Notes: generated by a model not told the origin, from the letters alone. 64,000 bases of DNA from Clostridium sp031626875 (GCF_031626875.1 NZ_JANDMF010000023.1:20026-84025); one strand, 5' to 3'; positions 27,515 through 36,881 are shown, counted from the stretch's first letter. Numbers and translations are program-made.

Positions 27515-29113
27515 TTACTCCTCCTTTGCAGCTTTTACTAATCCAACAAATAGTGGGTGTGGTCTGTTAGGACGGGATAAAAACTCTGGGTGATATTGAA
27601 CACCTACAAAGAATTTATGATCTTTTAACTCTACCGCCTCAACAAGTCTTCCATCTGGAGAAATTCCACTTAGTGTTAAGCCATTTTCTATGTATTGTTG
27701 TCTGTATTCATTATTAAATTCAAATCTATGTCTATGTCTTTCTTGTATAAGTTCTTCACCATAAAGTTCAAATAATCTACTATCTTTATCTATTTTACAT
27801 GGATATGCTCCTAAACGCATTGTTCCACCTTTAGATTTAACCCCAATTTGATTATTCATTAAATCTATTACAGGATAATTTGATATTTCATCAAATTCTC
27901 TAGAATTTGCATGTTTAAATCCTAAAACATTACGTCCATATTCTATAACTGCAACTTGCATTCCTAAGCAAATTCCAAGGAAAGGTAAATTGTTTTCTCT
28001 AGCATATTTAACAGCTTCAATCTTACCTTCTACACCTCTGTTACCAAATCCACCAGGTACTACGATACCTTTGCATTCTTTTAATATATCCTTAACTGTT
28101 TCTTTAGTTATTTCTTCACTATCAATCCATTCTATTGTAACATTTATACCATTTTCATATCCAGCATGCTTTAAACTTTCAACTACTGAAATATAAGCAT
28201 CATGTAACTGTACATACTTTCCTATTATACCAATCTTAATTTCTGACTGAGCTTCTTTTATCTTTTCTACTAAAGCAATCCATTCATCCAATTTACATTT
28301 TGTATTCTTTATACCAAGTTCTCTACAAACAATTTCTGAAAAATTACTATTTTCAAGCATTAATGGAGCTTCATAAAGTACTGGAACTGTACTATTTTCT
28401 ATAACACAATCTCTTTTAACATTACAAAATAATGCTATTTTATTCTTTATATCATCTTTTAAAGGTATATCACATCTACAAATAATTATATCTGGATTTA
28501 TTCCAAGCCCTTGTAATTCTTTAACACTATGTTGTGTTGGCTTTGATTTTAATTCATCTGATCCCATAATATAAGGAACTAGTGTAACATGGATAAATAG
28601 ACAATTATCTCTACCAACTTCTAAAGACACTTGTCTTATAGCCTCTAAGAATGGTGTCGATTCTATATCTCCTACAGTTCCTCCAATTTCAGTTATTATT
28701 ATATCACTATCTGTAACATCTCCAACTGAATATACTTGATTCTTTATTTCATTTGTAATATGTGGAATAACTTGAACTGTTTCTCCAAGATAATCCCCTT
28801 TTCTTTCTTTATTTAGAACATTCCAATAAACTTTACCTGTAGTTATATTAGAATATTTATTAAGATTTTCATCTATAAATCTTTCATAATGCCCTAAATC
28901 TAAATCTGTTTCTGCTCCATCATCTGTTACAAACACCTCACCGTGTTGAAAAGGACTCATAGTTCCTGGGTCAATATTAATGTATGGATCAAATTTTTGT
29001 GCTGTTACTTTTAATCCTCTACTTTTTAATAATCTACCCAAAGAAGCTGCTGTAATACCCTTTCCTAATCCTGATACAACACCGCCAGTTACAAAAATAT
29101 ACTTTTTATTCAT
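27515..29113 (-). CDS. pyrG: CTP synthase
   Basis: 532 residues, normal length. The synthetase domain starts KYIFVTGGVVSGLGKGITAASLG (P-loop), with TMSPFQHGEVFVTDDGAE; the glutaminase domain has GFGNRG, the nucleophile cysteine in FLGICLGMQ and the His/Glu pair in YHPEF. It makes CTP from UTP, ATP and glutamine. It lies inside an operon with glutamine synthetase, which supplies its amide donor. It starts 6 bases after the dapF stop. Confidence 0.98.
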   Translation of the reverse strand: MNKKYIFVTGGVVSGLGKGITAASLGRLLKSRGLKVTAQKFDPYINIDPGTMSPFQHGEVFVTDDGAETDLDLGHYERFIDENLNKYSNITTGKVYWNVLNKERKGDYLGETVQVIPHITNEIKNQVYSVGDVTDSDIIITEIGGTVGDIESTPFLEAIRQVSLEVGRDNCLFIHVTLVPYIMGSDELKSKPTQHSVKELQGLGINPDIIICRCDIPLKDDIKNKIALFCNVKRDCVIENSTVPVLYEAPLMLENSNFSEIVCRELGIKNTKCKLDEWIALVEKIKEAQSEIKIGIIGKYVQLHDAYISVVESLKHAGYENGINVTIEWIDSEEITKETVKDILKECKGIVVPGGFGNRGVEGKIEAVKYARENNLPFLGICLGMQVAVIEYGRNVLGFKHANSREFDEISNYPVIDLMNNQIGVKSKGGTMRLGAYPCKIDKDSRLFELYGEELIQERHRHRFEFNNEYRQQYIENGLTLSGISPDGRLVEAVELKDHKFFVGVQYHPEFLSRPNRPHPLFVGLVKAAKEE

Positions 29114-29119
29114 AATTAA

Positions 29120-29950
29120 TTAAATCCTTCCTTCAAAAACAAATTCCGCTGGGCCAGTCATATAAACAAGGCCATTAGATAAATACTTTATCTTTAAATC
29201 GCCCCCTAAAAGTTTTACTGTAACCTCTTCATCAAGCTTACAATATTTATTTAGTACTGATGCTACTACTGCTGCACAGGCACCTGTTCCACAGGCATAC
29301 GTTTCCCCACTACCTCTTTCCCATACACGCATTTTAAGAGTTTTTTCATCAATAACTTGTATAAATTCTGTATTAATTCTTTCTGGAAACATAGAATGAT
29401 TTTCAAATCTTGGACCTATTTTTTCTATCTCTAAATCATCAATATTATCCATGTATACTACACAATGAGGATTTCCCATTGACACACAAGTTATTTGAGC
29501 CTCTTCATTACCTACTTTAATCTTTTCATTTATCATAATATCTTTATTAGATAAAACTGGAATATCCTTAGAATTTAAGATTGCTTTTCCCATGTTAACT
29601 TCTACAAGTTTAACTTTGTTATCCTCAATAGAAAGTTTAAGTGTTTTAATCCCACCTAATGTTTCTAGTGTTATAACATCTTTATTAGTAAGTCCTTTAT
29701 CATAGACATACTTAGCTATACATCTAACACCATTTCCACACATCTTTCCTTCTGAACCATCAGCATTAAACATCCTCATTCTAAAATCAGCTACTTTAGA
29801 AGGCAGAATTAAAATAATTCCATCTCCTCCTACCCCAAAATGTCTATCACTTAATTTAATAGCTAATTCTTCAGGATTTTCCAATTCCTTTTCCATACAA
29901 TTAAAGTAAAGATAATCATTACCTATTCCATGCATCTTAGTAAATTCCAT
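29120..29950 (-). CDS. dapF: Diaminopimelate epimerase
   Basis: 276 residues. Both catalytic cysteines are seen: the first in MCGNGVRCIAKY and the second in YACGTGACAAV; the start FTKMHGIGNDYLYF is characteristic. It converts LL- to meso-diaminopimelate for cell wall and lysine synthesis. It starts 2 bases after the stop of the ANTAR gene and is followed by pyrG and then dapL. Confidence 0.98.
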   Translation of the reverse strand: MEFTKMHGIGNDYLYFNCMEKELENPEELAIKLSDRHFGVGGDGIILILPSKVADFRMRMFNADGSEGKMCGNGVRCIAKYVYDKGLTNKDVITLETLGGIKTLKLSIEDNKVKLVEVNMGKAILNSKDIPVLSNKDIMINEKIKVGNEEAQITCVSMGNPHCVVYMDNIDDLEIEKIGPRFENHSMFPERINTEFIQVIDEKTLKMRVWERGSGETYACGTGACAAVVASVLNKYCKLDEEVTVKLLGGDLKIKYLSNGLVYMTGPAEFVFEGRI

Positions 29951-29952
29951 AA

Positions 29953-30522
29953 CTACACTCCTAAATAATTTATTATTTTATCAGCTACTTCCCTTCTAGT
30001 CAACCTAGCATCCATAGCTTGTTTTTCCAAATATTTATGTGCTTCTTCTTCTGTCATATTATTATATTGAATGAGCAAACATTTAGCTCTATCAATTTTC
30101 TTAATATCTTCTACTTGTTTCATTAATTTATTCTTTTCATTTCTAAGGACACTAAACCTTTTTAATGAAGTAAAAACAAATTTTACGCCTTGATGAAAAA
30201 TTGATTTAGTAAAAGGTTTCGGTATAACAAAAATTCCATACTCTTCAACCTTAGCAGATACCAGATCAGCATTCTCAGACTTTACCACTAATATAATACC
30301 ACTATTACCACTTCTTGATAACTTAACAGCAAAATCACTGCCAAATTCATCTTTTAGAGGAGTATCTACTATTATTATACTATAATCCTCATGAATTAAT
30401 CTTCTTCTTGCTGATCCACTATTACCCTCAGTGTCAATATGGACATACCCCATACTCTTTAAATTTTCAGTATATACCTTTGTTCCCTTATCTGAGCTAC
30501 ATACTAATAGTATTTTATCCAT
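29953..30522 (-). CDS. ANTAR-domain response regulator (NitR-like antiterminator)
   Basis: 189 residues. A receiver domain about 1-120 with D53 (IIIVDTPLKDEFG) and K in VIPKPF, a coiled coil, then the RNA-binding ANTAR domain about 133-186 with IDRAKCLLIQYNNMTEEEAHKYLEKQAMDARL. ANTAR proteins bind hairpins with A1/G4 hexaloops and prevent transcription termination. Downstream of glnA by 28 bases, the position of nitR described in solventogenic clostridia. Hairpins of this kind lie in the glnN and glnA leaders in this window, so they are probable targets. No cognate kinase is adjacent. Confidence 0.93.
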   Translation of the reverse strand: MDKILLVCSSDKGTKVYTENLKSMGYVHIDTEGNSGSARRRLIHEDYSIIIVDTPLKDEFGSDFAVKLSRSGNSGIILVVKSENADLVSAKVEEYGIFVIPKPFTKSIFHQGVKFVFTSLKRFSVLRNEKNKLMKQVEDIKKIDRAKCLLIQYNNMTEEEAHKYLEKQAMDARLTRREVADKIINYLGV

Positions 30523-30550
30523 ATAACACCTCCTACACTCAAAATTTTAA

Positions 30551-31882
30551 CTATAGCCTATAAAAATAATTATTTATCTCCCATTCACTTATTTCATCAT
30601 GAATTGTACATTTACTTTCATAATCTTGCCATTCTTTAGATTTAATTGCTAAATACTTATTATAAACAAAATCTCCCAGAACTTTTTTTACAAACTCACT
30701 ATTTTTCATTATATGAAGAGATTCATTAAGATTTGAAGGTAATTTATCAAATTTTTCTACCTCTATATTATCTATATCACCGTAAAGATTTCCTTCCACT
30801 GCCTCTGGTAGTACTTTTCCTTCTTTAATACCTTCCATTCCTGCATAAATCAAAAGAGCAAATGCAATATATGGATTGCAAGTACTATCTGGACTTCTAA
30901 GTTCCATCCTGCTATATTCACCTCTTGATGCTGGTATCCTAATTAATTGTGATCTATTTTTATGTGACCATGTTACATATTTAGGAGCCTCAAAAGAACC
31001 AAATCTCTTATATGAATTAACTGTAGGATTAAGCACTGCTGTAATTTCTTTTATTCTATCCATTACTCCAGCAATAAATCCTTCTGCAACTTTGTTATGA
31101 GCTCCATCTGTGTGGAAAAGATTCTTATCTTCCTTTGATATGGATAAATTAATGTGAAGACCTGAACCACTTTTATTTAAAAGAGGTTTTGGCATAAAAC
31201 TAGCATGTAACCCATTTAGATTAGCTATTGTTTTTATAACATTCTTGTAAGTTATAAAGTTATCTGCTGAAATTAAAGCATTATCATGCATAAAATCAAT
31301 CTCATTTTGTCCTGGTCCAGATTCATGATGTGAACTTTCTGGTGTTACTCCCATTTCCTCTAAAGTTAAACATATTTCTCTTCTGATATTTTCTCCTTTA
31401 TCAAAAGGTGCTACTTCAAAATATCCTGCTCCATCATGTGGAACTAATATAGGATCACCTTCATCATCAGTTTTGAATAAATAAAACTCACATTCTGGAC
31501 CTACTTTTGTTGTATATCCTAAATTCCAAAGATCTTGTACAGCTTTTTTAAGTATATTTCTGCAATCACCTTTAAAAATATCTCCATCTGGAGTTTTTAT
31601 ATCACAAAAAAATCTAGCAACTCTTCCTTCTTGTGGTCTCCAAGGAAGTATTGCTAAAGTTGATGGATCTGGAAACAAAAACAAATCTGATTCTTCAATA
31701 TTTAAAAAGCCTTTTATTGATGATGCATCAAAGCTTATTCCATGCAAAAATGCCCTCTCTAATTGAGATGACATTATAGATATACTTTTTAACTCCCCAC
31801 AGACATCACAAAATTGTAACTTTATAAATTTAATATCATTTTCTTCTATAAAACTTAATATTTCAGCAATTGTTTGATCCAT
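30551..31882 (-). CDS. glnA: Glutamine synthetase type I
   Basis: 443 residues, GSI-alpha type without the 25-residue adenylylation loop insert. Motifs: KLQFCDVCGELKS, EFYLF, ESSHHESGPGQNEIDF, SGLHINLS and RIPASRGEYSRMELRSPDSTCNPY. It forms glutamine from glutamate, ammonia and ATP. It heads an operon glnA - ANTAR - dapF - pyrG - dapL, all with gaps of 28 bases or less. A consensus promoter and a structured leader lie about 300 bases upstream. Confidence 0.98.
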   Translation of the reverse strand: MDQTIAEILSFIEENDIKFIKLQFCDVCGELKSISIMSSQLERAFLHGISFDASSIKGFLNIEESDLFLFPDPSTLAILPWRPQEGRVARFFCDIKTPDGDIFKGDCRNILKKAVQDLWNLGYTTKVGPECEFYLFKTDDEGDPILVPHDGAGYFEVAPFDKGENIRREICLTLEEMGVTPESSHHESGPGQNEIDFMHDNALISADNFITYKNVIKTIANLNGLHASFMPKPLLNKSGSGLHINLSISKEDKNLFHTDGAHNKVAEGFIAGVMDRIKEITAVLNPTVNSYKRFGSFEAPKYVTWSHKNRSQLIRIPASRGEYSRMELRSPDSTCNPYIAFALLIYAGMEGIKEGKVLPEAVEGNLYGDIDNIEVEKFDKLPSNLNESLHIMKNSEFVKKVLGDFVYNKYLAIKSKEWQDYESKCTIHDEISEWEINNYFYRL

Positions 31883-32055
31883 ATAACTACCTCCTTATTT
31901 TTAAATTTTATTAATTATTTCTTATTTTAATTACAAAACTTAAAATAACCAACTTCATTAATATTCCTAACTATACTATTATACCATTGATTATTATAAC
32001 TCTAACTATTGTAATTATAACTTTTCTTTCATAATTGTATCATCTAAAACCAAAT

Positions 32056-32081
32056 AAGCAACTAAAAAATTTTAGTTGCTT
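32056..32081 (-). promoter_or_regulatory. Stem-loop in the glnA leader
   Basis: Perfect arms AAGCAACTAAAA (32056-32067) and TTTTAGTTGCTT (32070-32081). On the minus strand it falls about 95-120 bases into the predicted glnA transcript. The following RNA is only moderately U-rich, so an attenuator is possible but not clear. Confidence 0.5.
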
Positions 32082-32159
32082 GAAAAATTTTTATAACATT
32101 ATTTTTAATTATTTAAATATAGGGTCAATTAATAAGCACTCCAAAAAGCACAATTAACA

Positions 32160-32173
32160 GAACCCCATTGTTC
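32160..32173 (-). promoter_or_regulatory. A1/G4 hexaloop hairpin at the 5' end of the glnA transcript
   Basis: On the minus strand, stem GAAC/GTTC closes the loop AATGGG, with A at loop position 1 and G at 4, as in ANTAR-bound hairpins. It begins about two bases after the predicted transcription start. Confidence 0.5.
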
Positions 32174-32181
32174 ATGCTATA

Positions 32182-32210
32182 ATTTTATTAAAAAACTAAA
32201 TTATTGTCAA
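32182..32210 (-). promoter_or_regulatory. glnA promoter
   Basis: Minus strand TTGACA (32210-32205), 17-base spacer, TAAAAT (32187-32182). Predicted start near 32175, giving a leader of about 293 bases before the glnA ATG. Confidence 0.75.
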
Positions 32211-32227
32211 TATTTTTTTTAATTCTA

Positions 32228-32256
32228 TTGCATTTTAACTCCTTAAATTATATAAT
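32228..32256 (+). promoter_or_regulatory. glnN promoter
   Basis: TTGCAT (32228-32233), 17-base spacer, perfect TATAAT (32251-32256). Predicted start near 32263, just before the antiterminator-like hairpin. Confidence 0.8.
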
Positions 32257-32263
32257 GTTATTA

Positions 32264-32307
32264 ACAGCAAAGGCGCTGTACACTATAGGTGTACAGCGCC
32301 CTTTTTT
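32264..32307 (+). promoter_or_regulatory. glnN leader: hexaloop antiterminator overlapping a terminator
   Basis: Hairpin ACAGC-AAAGGC-GCTGT (32264-32279) has a hexaloop with A1 and G4. Its loop end and right arm (GGCGCTGT, 32272-32279) are also the start of a perfect 12-bp terminator stem, 32272-32283 with 32289-32300, followed by six T. The two cannot form together. The glnN RBS AAGGAGG starts four bases after the T-run. This is the architecture of an ANTAR-controlled attenuator, though only one hexaloop hairpin fits in the short leader. Confidence 0.85.
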
Positions 32308-32324
32308 ATTAAGGAGGAATCTTG

Positions 32325-34424
32325 ATGGATAATAAGAACTATGTACCAAATTTATTTGGAAGTATGGTATTCAATGAAAATACTATGAAAGAACGCTTAC
32401 CTAAGCAAACTTATAAAGATTTAAAAAAGGCTATAGAAAATAATACAGAACTTAATCTTGAAATAGCCAATGTTATAGCTAATGCAATGAAAGATTGGGC
32501 TTTAGAAAAAGGTGTTACACATTTCACTCATTGGTTCCAACCAATGACAGGAATAACTGCAGAAAAGCATGATGCATTTATTCAACCAACTGCTGACGGA
32601 AGCATAATAATGGAATTTTCCGGAAAAGAATTAATTAAAGGTGAGCCTGATGCTTCTAGCTTCCCATCTGGTGGATTAAGAGCTACTTTTGAAGCAAGAG
32701 GATATACAGCTTGGGATCCTACTTCTTTTGCATTTATAAAGGATAATACATTATGTATCCCTACAGTATTTATGTCATATACAGGTGAAGTATTAGATAA
32801 GAAAACTCCTTTACTTCGCTCAATGGAAGCTTTAAACAAGCAAGCTTTAAGGATATTAAAATTATTTGGAAAAGATAATGTTAAAAGAGTAACTACTACT
32901 GTTGGTCCTGAACAAGAATACTTCTTAGTAGACAAAAAATACTATTCAAAGAGATTAGATTTAATGTTAACTGGAAGAACTCTTTTAGGCGCTAAAGCTC
33001 CTAAGGGTCAAGAATTAGAAGATCACTACTTTGGAAATATAAAAACTAGAGTAGCTGCATATATGGAAGAATTAGATAGAGAGTTATGGAAGCTTGGTGT
33101 GTTAGCAAAAACAAAACATAACGAAGTTGCTCCTGCTCAACATGAGTTAGCTCCAATATTTGCTTCTACAAATATTTCTGCAGACCATAACCAATTAACA
33201 ATGGAACTTATGAAAAAAATAGCAGATAAACATGGTTTAGTTTGCCTTTTACATGAGAAACCATTTGAAGGAATTAATGGTTCTGGTAAGCATAATAACT
33301 GGTCTCTTTCAACAGACCTTGGAGAAAACTTATTAGATCCAGGTAAGAATCCTGAAGATAATGTTCAATTCTTGACTTTCCTTTGTTCTGTAATAAAGGC
33401 AGTTGATGAATATCAAGATTTATTAAGAATTTCTGTTGCTAATGCTGGAAATGACCATAGATTAGGTGCAAATGAGGCTCCACCTGCTATAGTGTCAGTT
33501 TTCTTAGGTTCTCATTTAGAAGAAGTGCTAGAATCAATAGCTAATAGTTCTGTTTATGCTTCAAAGAAAGCTACTAGAATGGAACTTGGAGTTGATATAA
33601 TTCCTAAATTTGCAAAGGATACTACTGACAGAAACAGAACTTCACCTTTTGCATTTACAGGCAATAAATTCGAATTTAGAATGTTAGGTTCAACTTTCTC
33701 TGTGTCTGGCCCTAACATAGTTTTAAATACTATAGCTGCAGAAGCTTTAGAACAATTTGCTGATACTCTTGAGTCAGCTCCTGATTTTAAAACTGCTTTA
33801 GATGATTTAATAAAATCTACTATCCAAAAGCATAAGAGAATTATATTTAATGGAAATAATTATTCTGATGAATGGGTTGAAGAAGCTCAAAAGAGAGGTT
33901 TATTAAATCTTAAAACTACAGTAGATGCTCTTCCTCACTTTGTAGATGAGAAAAATATAACTTTATTTGAAAAGCATAATATTTTCACAAAAGTTGAAAT
34001 GCATTCAAGATATGAAATACTTTTAGAAGAGTATTCTAAAGTACTAAACATTGAAGCTTTAACTACTGTTGATATGGTTAGAAGACAAATTCTACCTGCA
34101 GTAACTTCATTCATGAAAGAATTAAGCGATACAATAATCAGCAAGAAATCAGTTGGTTTAAGCACTAGCTGTGATATGGAAAAAGGTACATTGACACAAG
34201 TTTCCACATTTGCAAACAAGCTATATGAAGAAGTTGAAAAATTAAATACTCTATTGACTAAAGCAGAGGAACGTAAAGATGCATATGATAATGCAAACTT
34301 CTACAAAGCAAAAGTAATTCCTGCTATGGAAGCTACAAGAACTGCTTGTGATAGTCTTGAAGTCTTAGTTGGAGAAAATTACTGGCCAATTCCAACTTAT
34401 TCTGATTTAATCTTCAAAATATAG
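32325..34424 (+). CDS. glnN: Glutamine synthetase type III
   Basis: 699 residues, the large GSIII subunit. Motifs: THWFQPMTGITAEKHDAFI, FPSGGLRATFEARGYTAWDP, VGPEQEYFLVD, HNEVAPAQHE, NGSGKHNNWSLST and ANDHRLGANEAPPAI-type sequence (written here in short). It makes glutamine as GlnA does but belongs to a separate family. The ATG at 32325 is chosen over the in-frame TTG at 32322 because AAGGAGG lies 7 bases before it. Divergent from glnA; expression is probably gated by the leader attenuator. Confidence 0.96.
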   Translation: MDNKNYVPNLFGSMVFNENTMKERLPKQTYKDLKKAIENNTELNLEIANVIANAMKDWALEKGVTHFTHWFQPMTGITAEKHDAFIQPTADGSIIMEFSGKELIKGEPDASSFPSGGLRATFEARGYTAWDPTSFAFIKDNTLCIPTVFMSYTGEVLDKKTPLLRSMEALNKQALRILKLFGKDNVKRVTTTVGPEQEYFLVDKKYYSKRLDLMLTGRTLLGAKAPKGQELEDHYFGNIKTRVAAYMEELDRELWKLGVLAKTKHNEVAPAQHELAPIFASTNISADHNQLTMELMKKIADKHGLVCLLHEKPFEGINGSGKHNNWSLSTDLGENLLDPGKNPEDNVQFLTFLCSVIKAVDEYQDLLRISVANAGNDHRLGANEAPPAIVSVFLGSHLEEVLESIANSSVYASKKATRMELGVDIIPKFAKDTTDRNRTSPFAFTGNKFEFRMLGSTFSVSGPNIVLNTIAAEALEQFADTLESAPDFKTALDDLIKSTIQKHKRIIFNGNNYSDEWVEEAQKRGLLNLKTTVDALPHFVDEKNITLFEKHNIFTKVEMHSRYEILLEEYSKVLNIEALTTVDMVRRQILPAVTSFMKELSDTIISKKSVGLSTSCDMEKGTLTQVSTFANKLYEEVEKLNTLLTKAEERKDAYDNANFYKAKVIPAMEATRTACDSLEVLVGENYWPIPTYSDLIFKI

Positions 34425-34444
34425 TTCTTATTATCATAAATATA

Positions 34445-34478
34445 AACAGGTAGTTAATTAGCTACCTGTTCTATTTTT
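34445..34478 (+). terminator. glnN terminator
   Basis: 9-bp stem AACAGGTAG/CTACCTGTT (34445-34453, 34462-34470), 8-base loop, T-rich tail. Confidence 0.85.
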
Positions 34479-34489
34479 ATCCTTAATAT

Positions 34490-36196
34490 TTAATTTTCCA
34501 CAAATTTATGTAATCCACTATATATTCCATCTAAGCTTATAAGCTCCTCATGTGTACCTCTTTCCTCTATCCCTTTATCAGTAAGAACAATAATCTCGTC
34601 AGCATTTCTAATAGTAGACAATCTATGTGCAACTACAATAGTAGTTCTGCCTTTGCATAACTCATCTAGAGATTTCTTAATATAATACTCTGTAGTATTA
34701 TCAAGAGCAGATGTGGCCTCATCTAAAATTAATATTGGCGGATTTTTCAAAAAAACTCTTGCAATCGAAATTCTTTGCTTTTGACCACCTGAAAGCTTAA
34801 CTCCCCTTTCTCCTATAAAAGTATCATATCCTTCCTCAAGACTTAATATAAAGTCATGAATATTAGCTTTTTTAGCAGCTTCATAAATATCTTCATCACT
34901 AGCTTCAAATTTTCCATACATTATATTTTCTTTAATGGTCCCTGTAAATAAAAACACTTCTTGCTGAACTATTCCGATACTTTCTCTAAGAGATCTAATA
35001 GTAACATCATAAATACTTTTATCATCTATAAGTATGTCGCCCTTGTCCAAATCATAAAATCTAGGTATTAAATTACAAAAAGTTGACTTTCCTCCACCTG
35101 ATGGACCTACTAAAGCAAGCATCTTCCCAGCTTCAATTTCCAAAGACAATCCATCTAAAATTTTATTATCTTCATAGCTAAATTCAGTATCTTTAAAAGT
35201 TATTTTTCCTTTAACATTTACTAAATCTTTTGATCCTTTTTTCTCTTTTTCCATATCTTCATTTAATATTTCCATATATCTTTGAAATCCTGTAATTCCA
35301 CTTTGATATTGTTCCATAAAATTAGTTAATTTTTTAATAGGATCAGTAAATATTTTTATATATAAAAGATACGCAAAGAAATCTCCAAGACCTATTATTC
35401 CCCAAAAAGTAAACAATCCACCAATTATTAAAACCACATAATTTAAAATATCTATAGAAAAAGTTGCTCCTGCAGAGTACTCTGCCATAATTTTATAGGC
35501 TTTTTCTCTTGCCTTCATAAAACTTTTATTACCTTCTTCAAACTTCTTCTCTTCAACTTCATGAGATACAAAAGCTTTTGCAACTCTAATTCCAGAAATA
35601 CTATTTTCTAAGCTTGCATTTACTACCCCTGTTTTCACCCTTGTTTTAAAAAATGAATCATTCATTCTTTTTCTTTGTTTTATTGTAAATATCACTATTA
35701 TAGGTATAAATATAAATATTATTAATGTTAAAGGAATATTTATTGTAGATAATATAATAAAAGATCCAAACAGCATTATAATAGAAATAAATATATCCTC
35801 TGGCCCATGATGAGCTAGTTCTGATATATCCATCAAATCATTTATAATTCTAGACATTATGTCCCCAGTTTTATTATTATCAAAATATGTATTTGGTAAT
35901 TTTTGAAGATGATTAAATATTTCTCTTCTCATATCTCCTTGCATTCTAACTCCAACAACATGCCCCCAATAATTCATGAAATATCCACAAATAGCTTTTA
36001 TTATAAATAAGATTATTAGTGTGATAGCAAATACTATTATCATTCTTATTTCTTTGTTTGGAATTGAACTATCAACTAACTCTTTGGTCATCATTGGATA
36101 AACCAAATCACAACATGCAGCTATCAATGCTGCTATTAAGTCTATAAAAAATAACTTTCTATAAGGCTTATAAAAACCGATAAATTTTTTAAACAT
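34490..36196 (-). CDS. ABC exporter, fused permease and ATPase
   Basis: 568 residues. Six transmembrane helices about 15-300, then the nucleotide-binding domain with Walker A GPSGGGKST, Q-loop QQEVFLF, signature LSGGQKQRISIARVF, Walker B ILILDEATSALD and H-loop VAHRLS. It is a half-transporter that would work as a homodimer, in the lipid/multidrug exporter group (MsbA/LmrA-like). The cargo cannot be told. It follows the importer ATPase gene by 16 bases on the same strand, so read-through is likely, but the functions look unrelated. Confidence 0.92.
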   Translation of the reverse strand: MFKKFIGFYKPYRKLFFIDLIAALIAACCDLVYPMMTKELVDSSIPNKEIRMIIVFAITLIILFIIKAICGYFMNYWGHVVGVRMQGDMRREIFNHLQKLPNTYFDNNKTGDIMSRIINDLMDISELAHHGPEDIFISIIMLFGSFIILSTINIPLTLIIFIFIPIIVIFTIKQRKRMNDSFFKTRVKTGVVNASLENSISGIRVAKAFVSHEVEEKKFEEGNKSFMKAREKAYKIMAEYSAGATFSIDILNYVVLIIGGLFTFWGIIGLGDFFAYLLYIKIFTDPIKKLTNFMEQYQSGITGFQRYMEILNEDMEKEKKGSKDLVNVKGKITFKDTEFSYEDNKILDGLSLEIEAGKMLALVGPSGGGKSTFCNLIPRFYDLDKGDILIDDKSIYDVTIRSLRESIGIVQQEVFLFTGTIKENIMYGKFEASDEDIYEAAKKANIHDFILSLEEGYDTFIGERGVKLSGGQKQRISIARVFLKNPPILILDEATSALDNTTEYYIKKSLDELCKGRTTIVVAHRLSTIRNADEIIVLTDKGIEERGTHEELISLDGIYSGLHKFVEN

Positions 36197-36212
36197 ATAA
36201 CCTCCTATTTTT

Positions 36213-36881
36213 CTATATTAATGTTAAAATTTCTTTTTTATTTTCCTCTAATCCTTCATTAAAAACTTTCTTTATATTAAAAGGCTTTCCCCCTAAAATA
36301 TAAATTTTTCCATTCATATATATTGCTTCATCCACATCATGGGTAACAAAAATAACCATTCTCTTTTCTTTTTTAAATATTTCAATTAATTCCTTCATTA
36401 TAGAATACTTAGTCTTATAATCAAGAGATTTAAATGGTTCATCCATCAATATTAACTTTGATGGTTTTAAAAGAGCCCTTGCAATATTAACCCTTTGTCT
36501 CATTCCTCCACTCAGCTTTCTAGGATACTCTTTTTCAATATTCTCTAAATGCAGAAGCTTGAATATCTCTCGTATCTTTTTATTTCCTTCATCTTTTGAA
36601 AAATAATCATATATAAACAATTCCATATTTTCTTTAATATTAAGCCATGGCACTAATCTATCTTCTTGAAATATATAACTAATTTCATCTTCATTTATAC
36701 CAATAACTTCTCCTGAATCTTTTTTAAGCAACCCTGACAATATATTAAGAAGAGTGCTTTTTCCCCCACCAGATTCACCAATTATTGAGTTAATCTTTTC
36801 TGAAGTAAATGAAATATTAAAATTACAAAACACGATTTTATCTTCAAAAGACTTACATAAATTTTTAATTTCAATCTTCAT
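36213..36881 (-). CDS. NitT/TauT-type ABC transporter ATPase
   Basis: 222 residues. Walker A GESGGGKST, signature LSGGMRQRVNIARAL, Walker B LILMDEPFKSLD, H-loop VTHDVDEAI. Closest in style to SsuB/TauB/ThiZ-type ATPases. Its start overlaps the permease stop by 11 bases. With the permease and lipoprotein upstream it forms an importer for a small organic anion or thiamine-type precursor. Confidence 0.9.
   Translation of the reverse strand: MKIEIKNLCKSFEDKIVFCNFNISFTSEKINSIIGESGGGKSTLLNILSGLLKKDSGEVIGINEDEISYIFQEDRLVPWLNIKENMELFIYDYFSKDEGNKKIREIFKLLHLENIEKEYPRKLSGGMRQRVNIARALLKPSKLILMDEPFKSLDYKTKYSIMKELIEIFKKEKRMVIFVTHDVDEAIYMNGKIYILGGKPFNIKKVFNEGLEENKKEILTLI

Noticed and set aside
32272..32307. 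T-box or glutamine riboswitch reading of the glnN leader
   Set aside because: The leader is only about 60 bases and has no T-box core or known glutamine-aptamer sequence; the hexaloop/terminator overlap explains it better.
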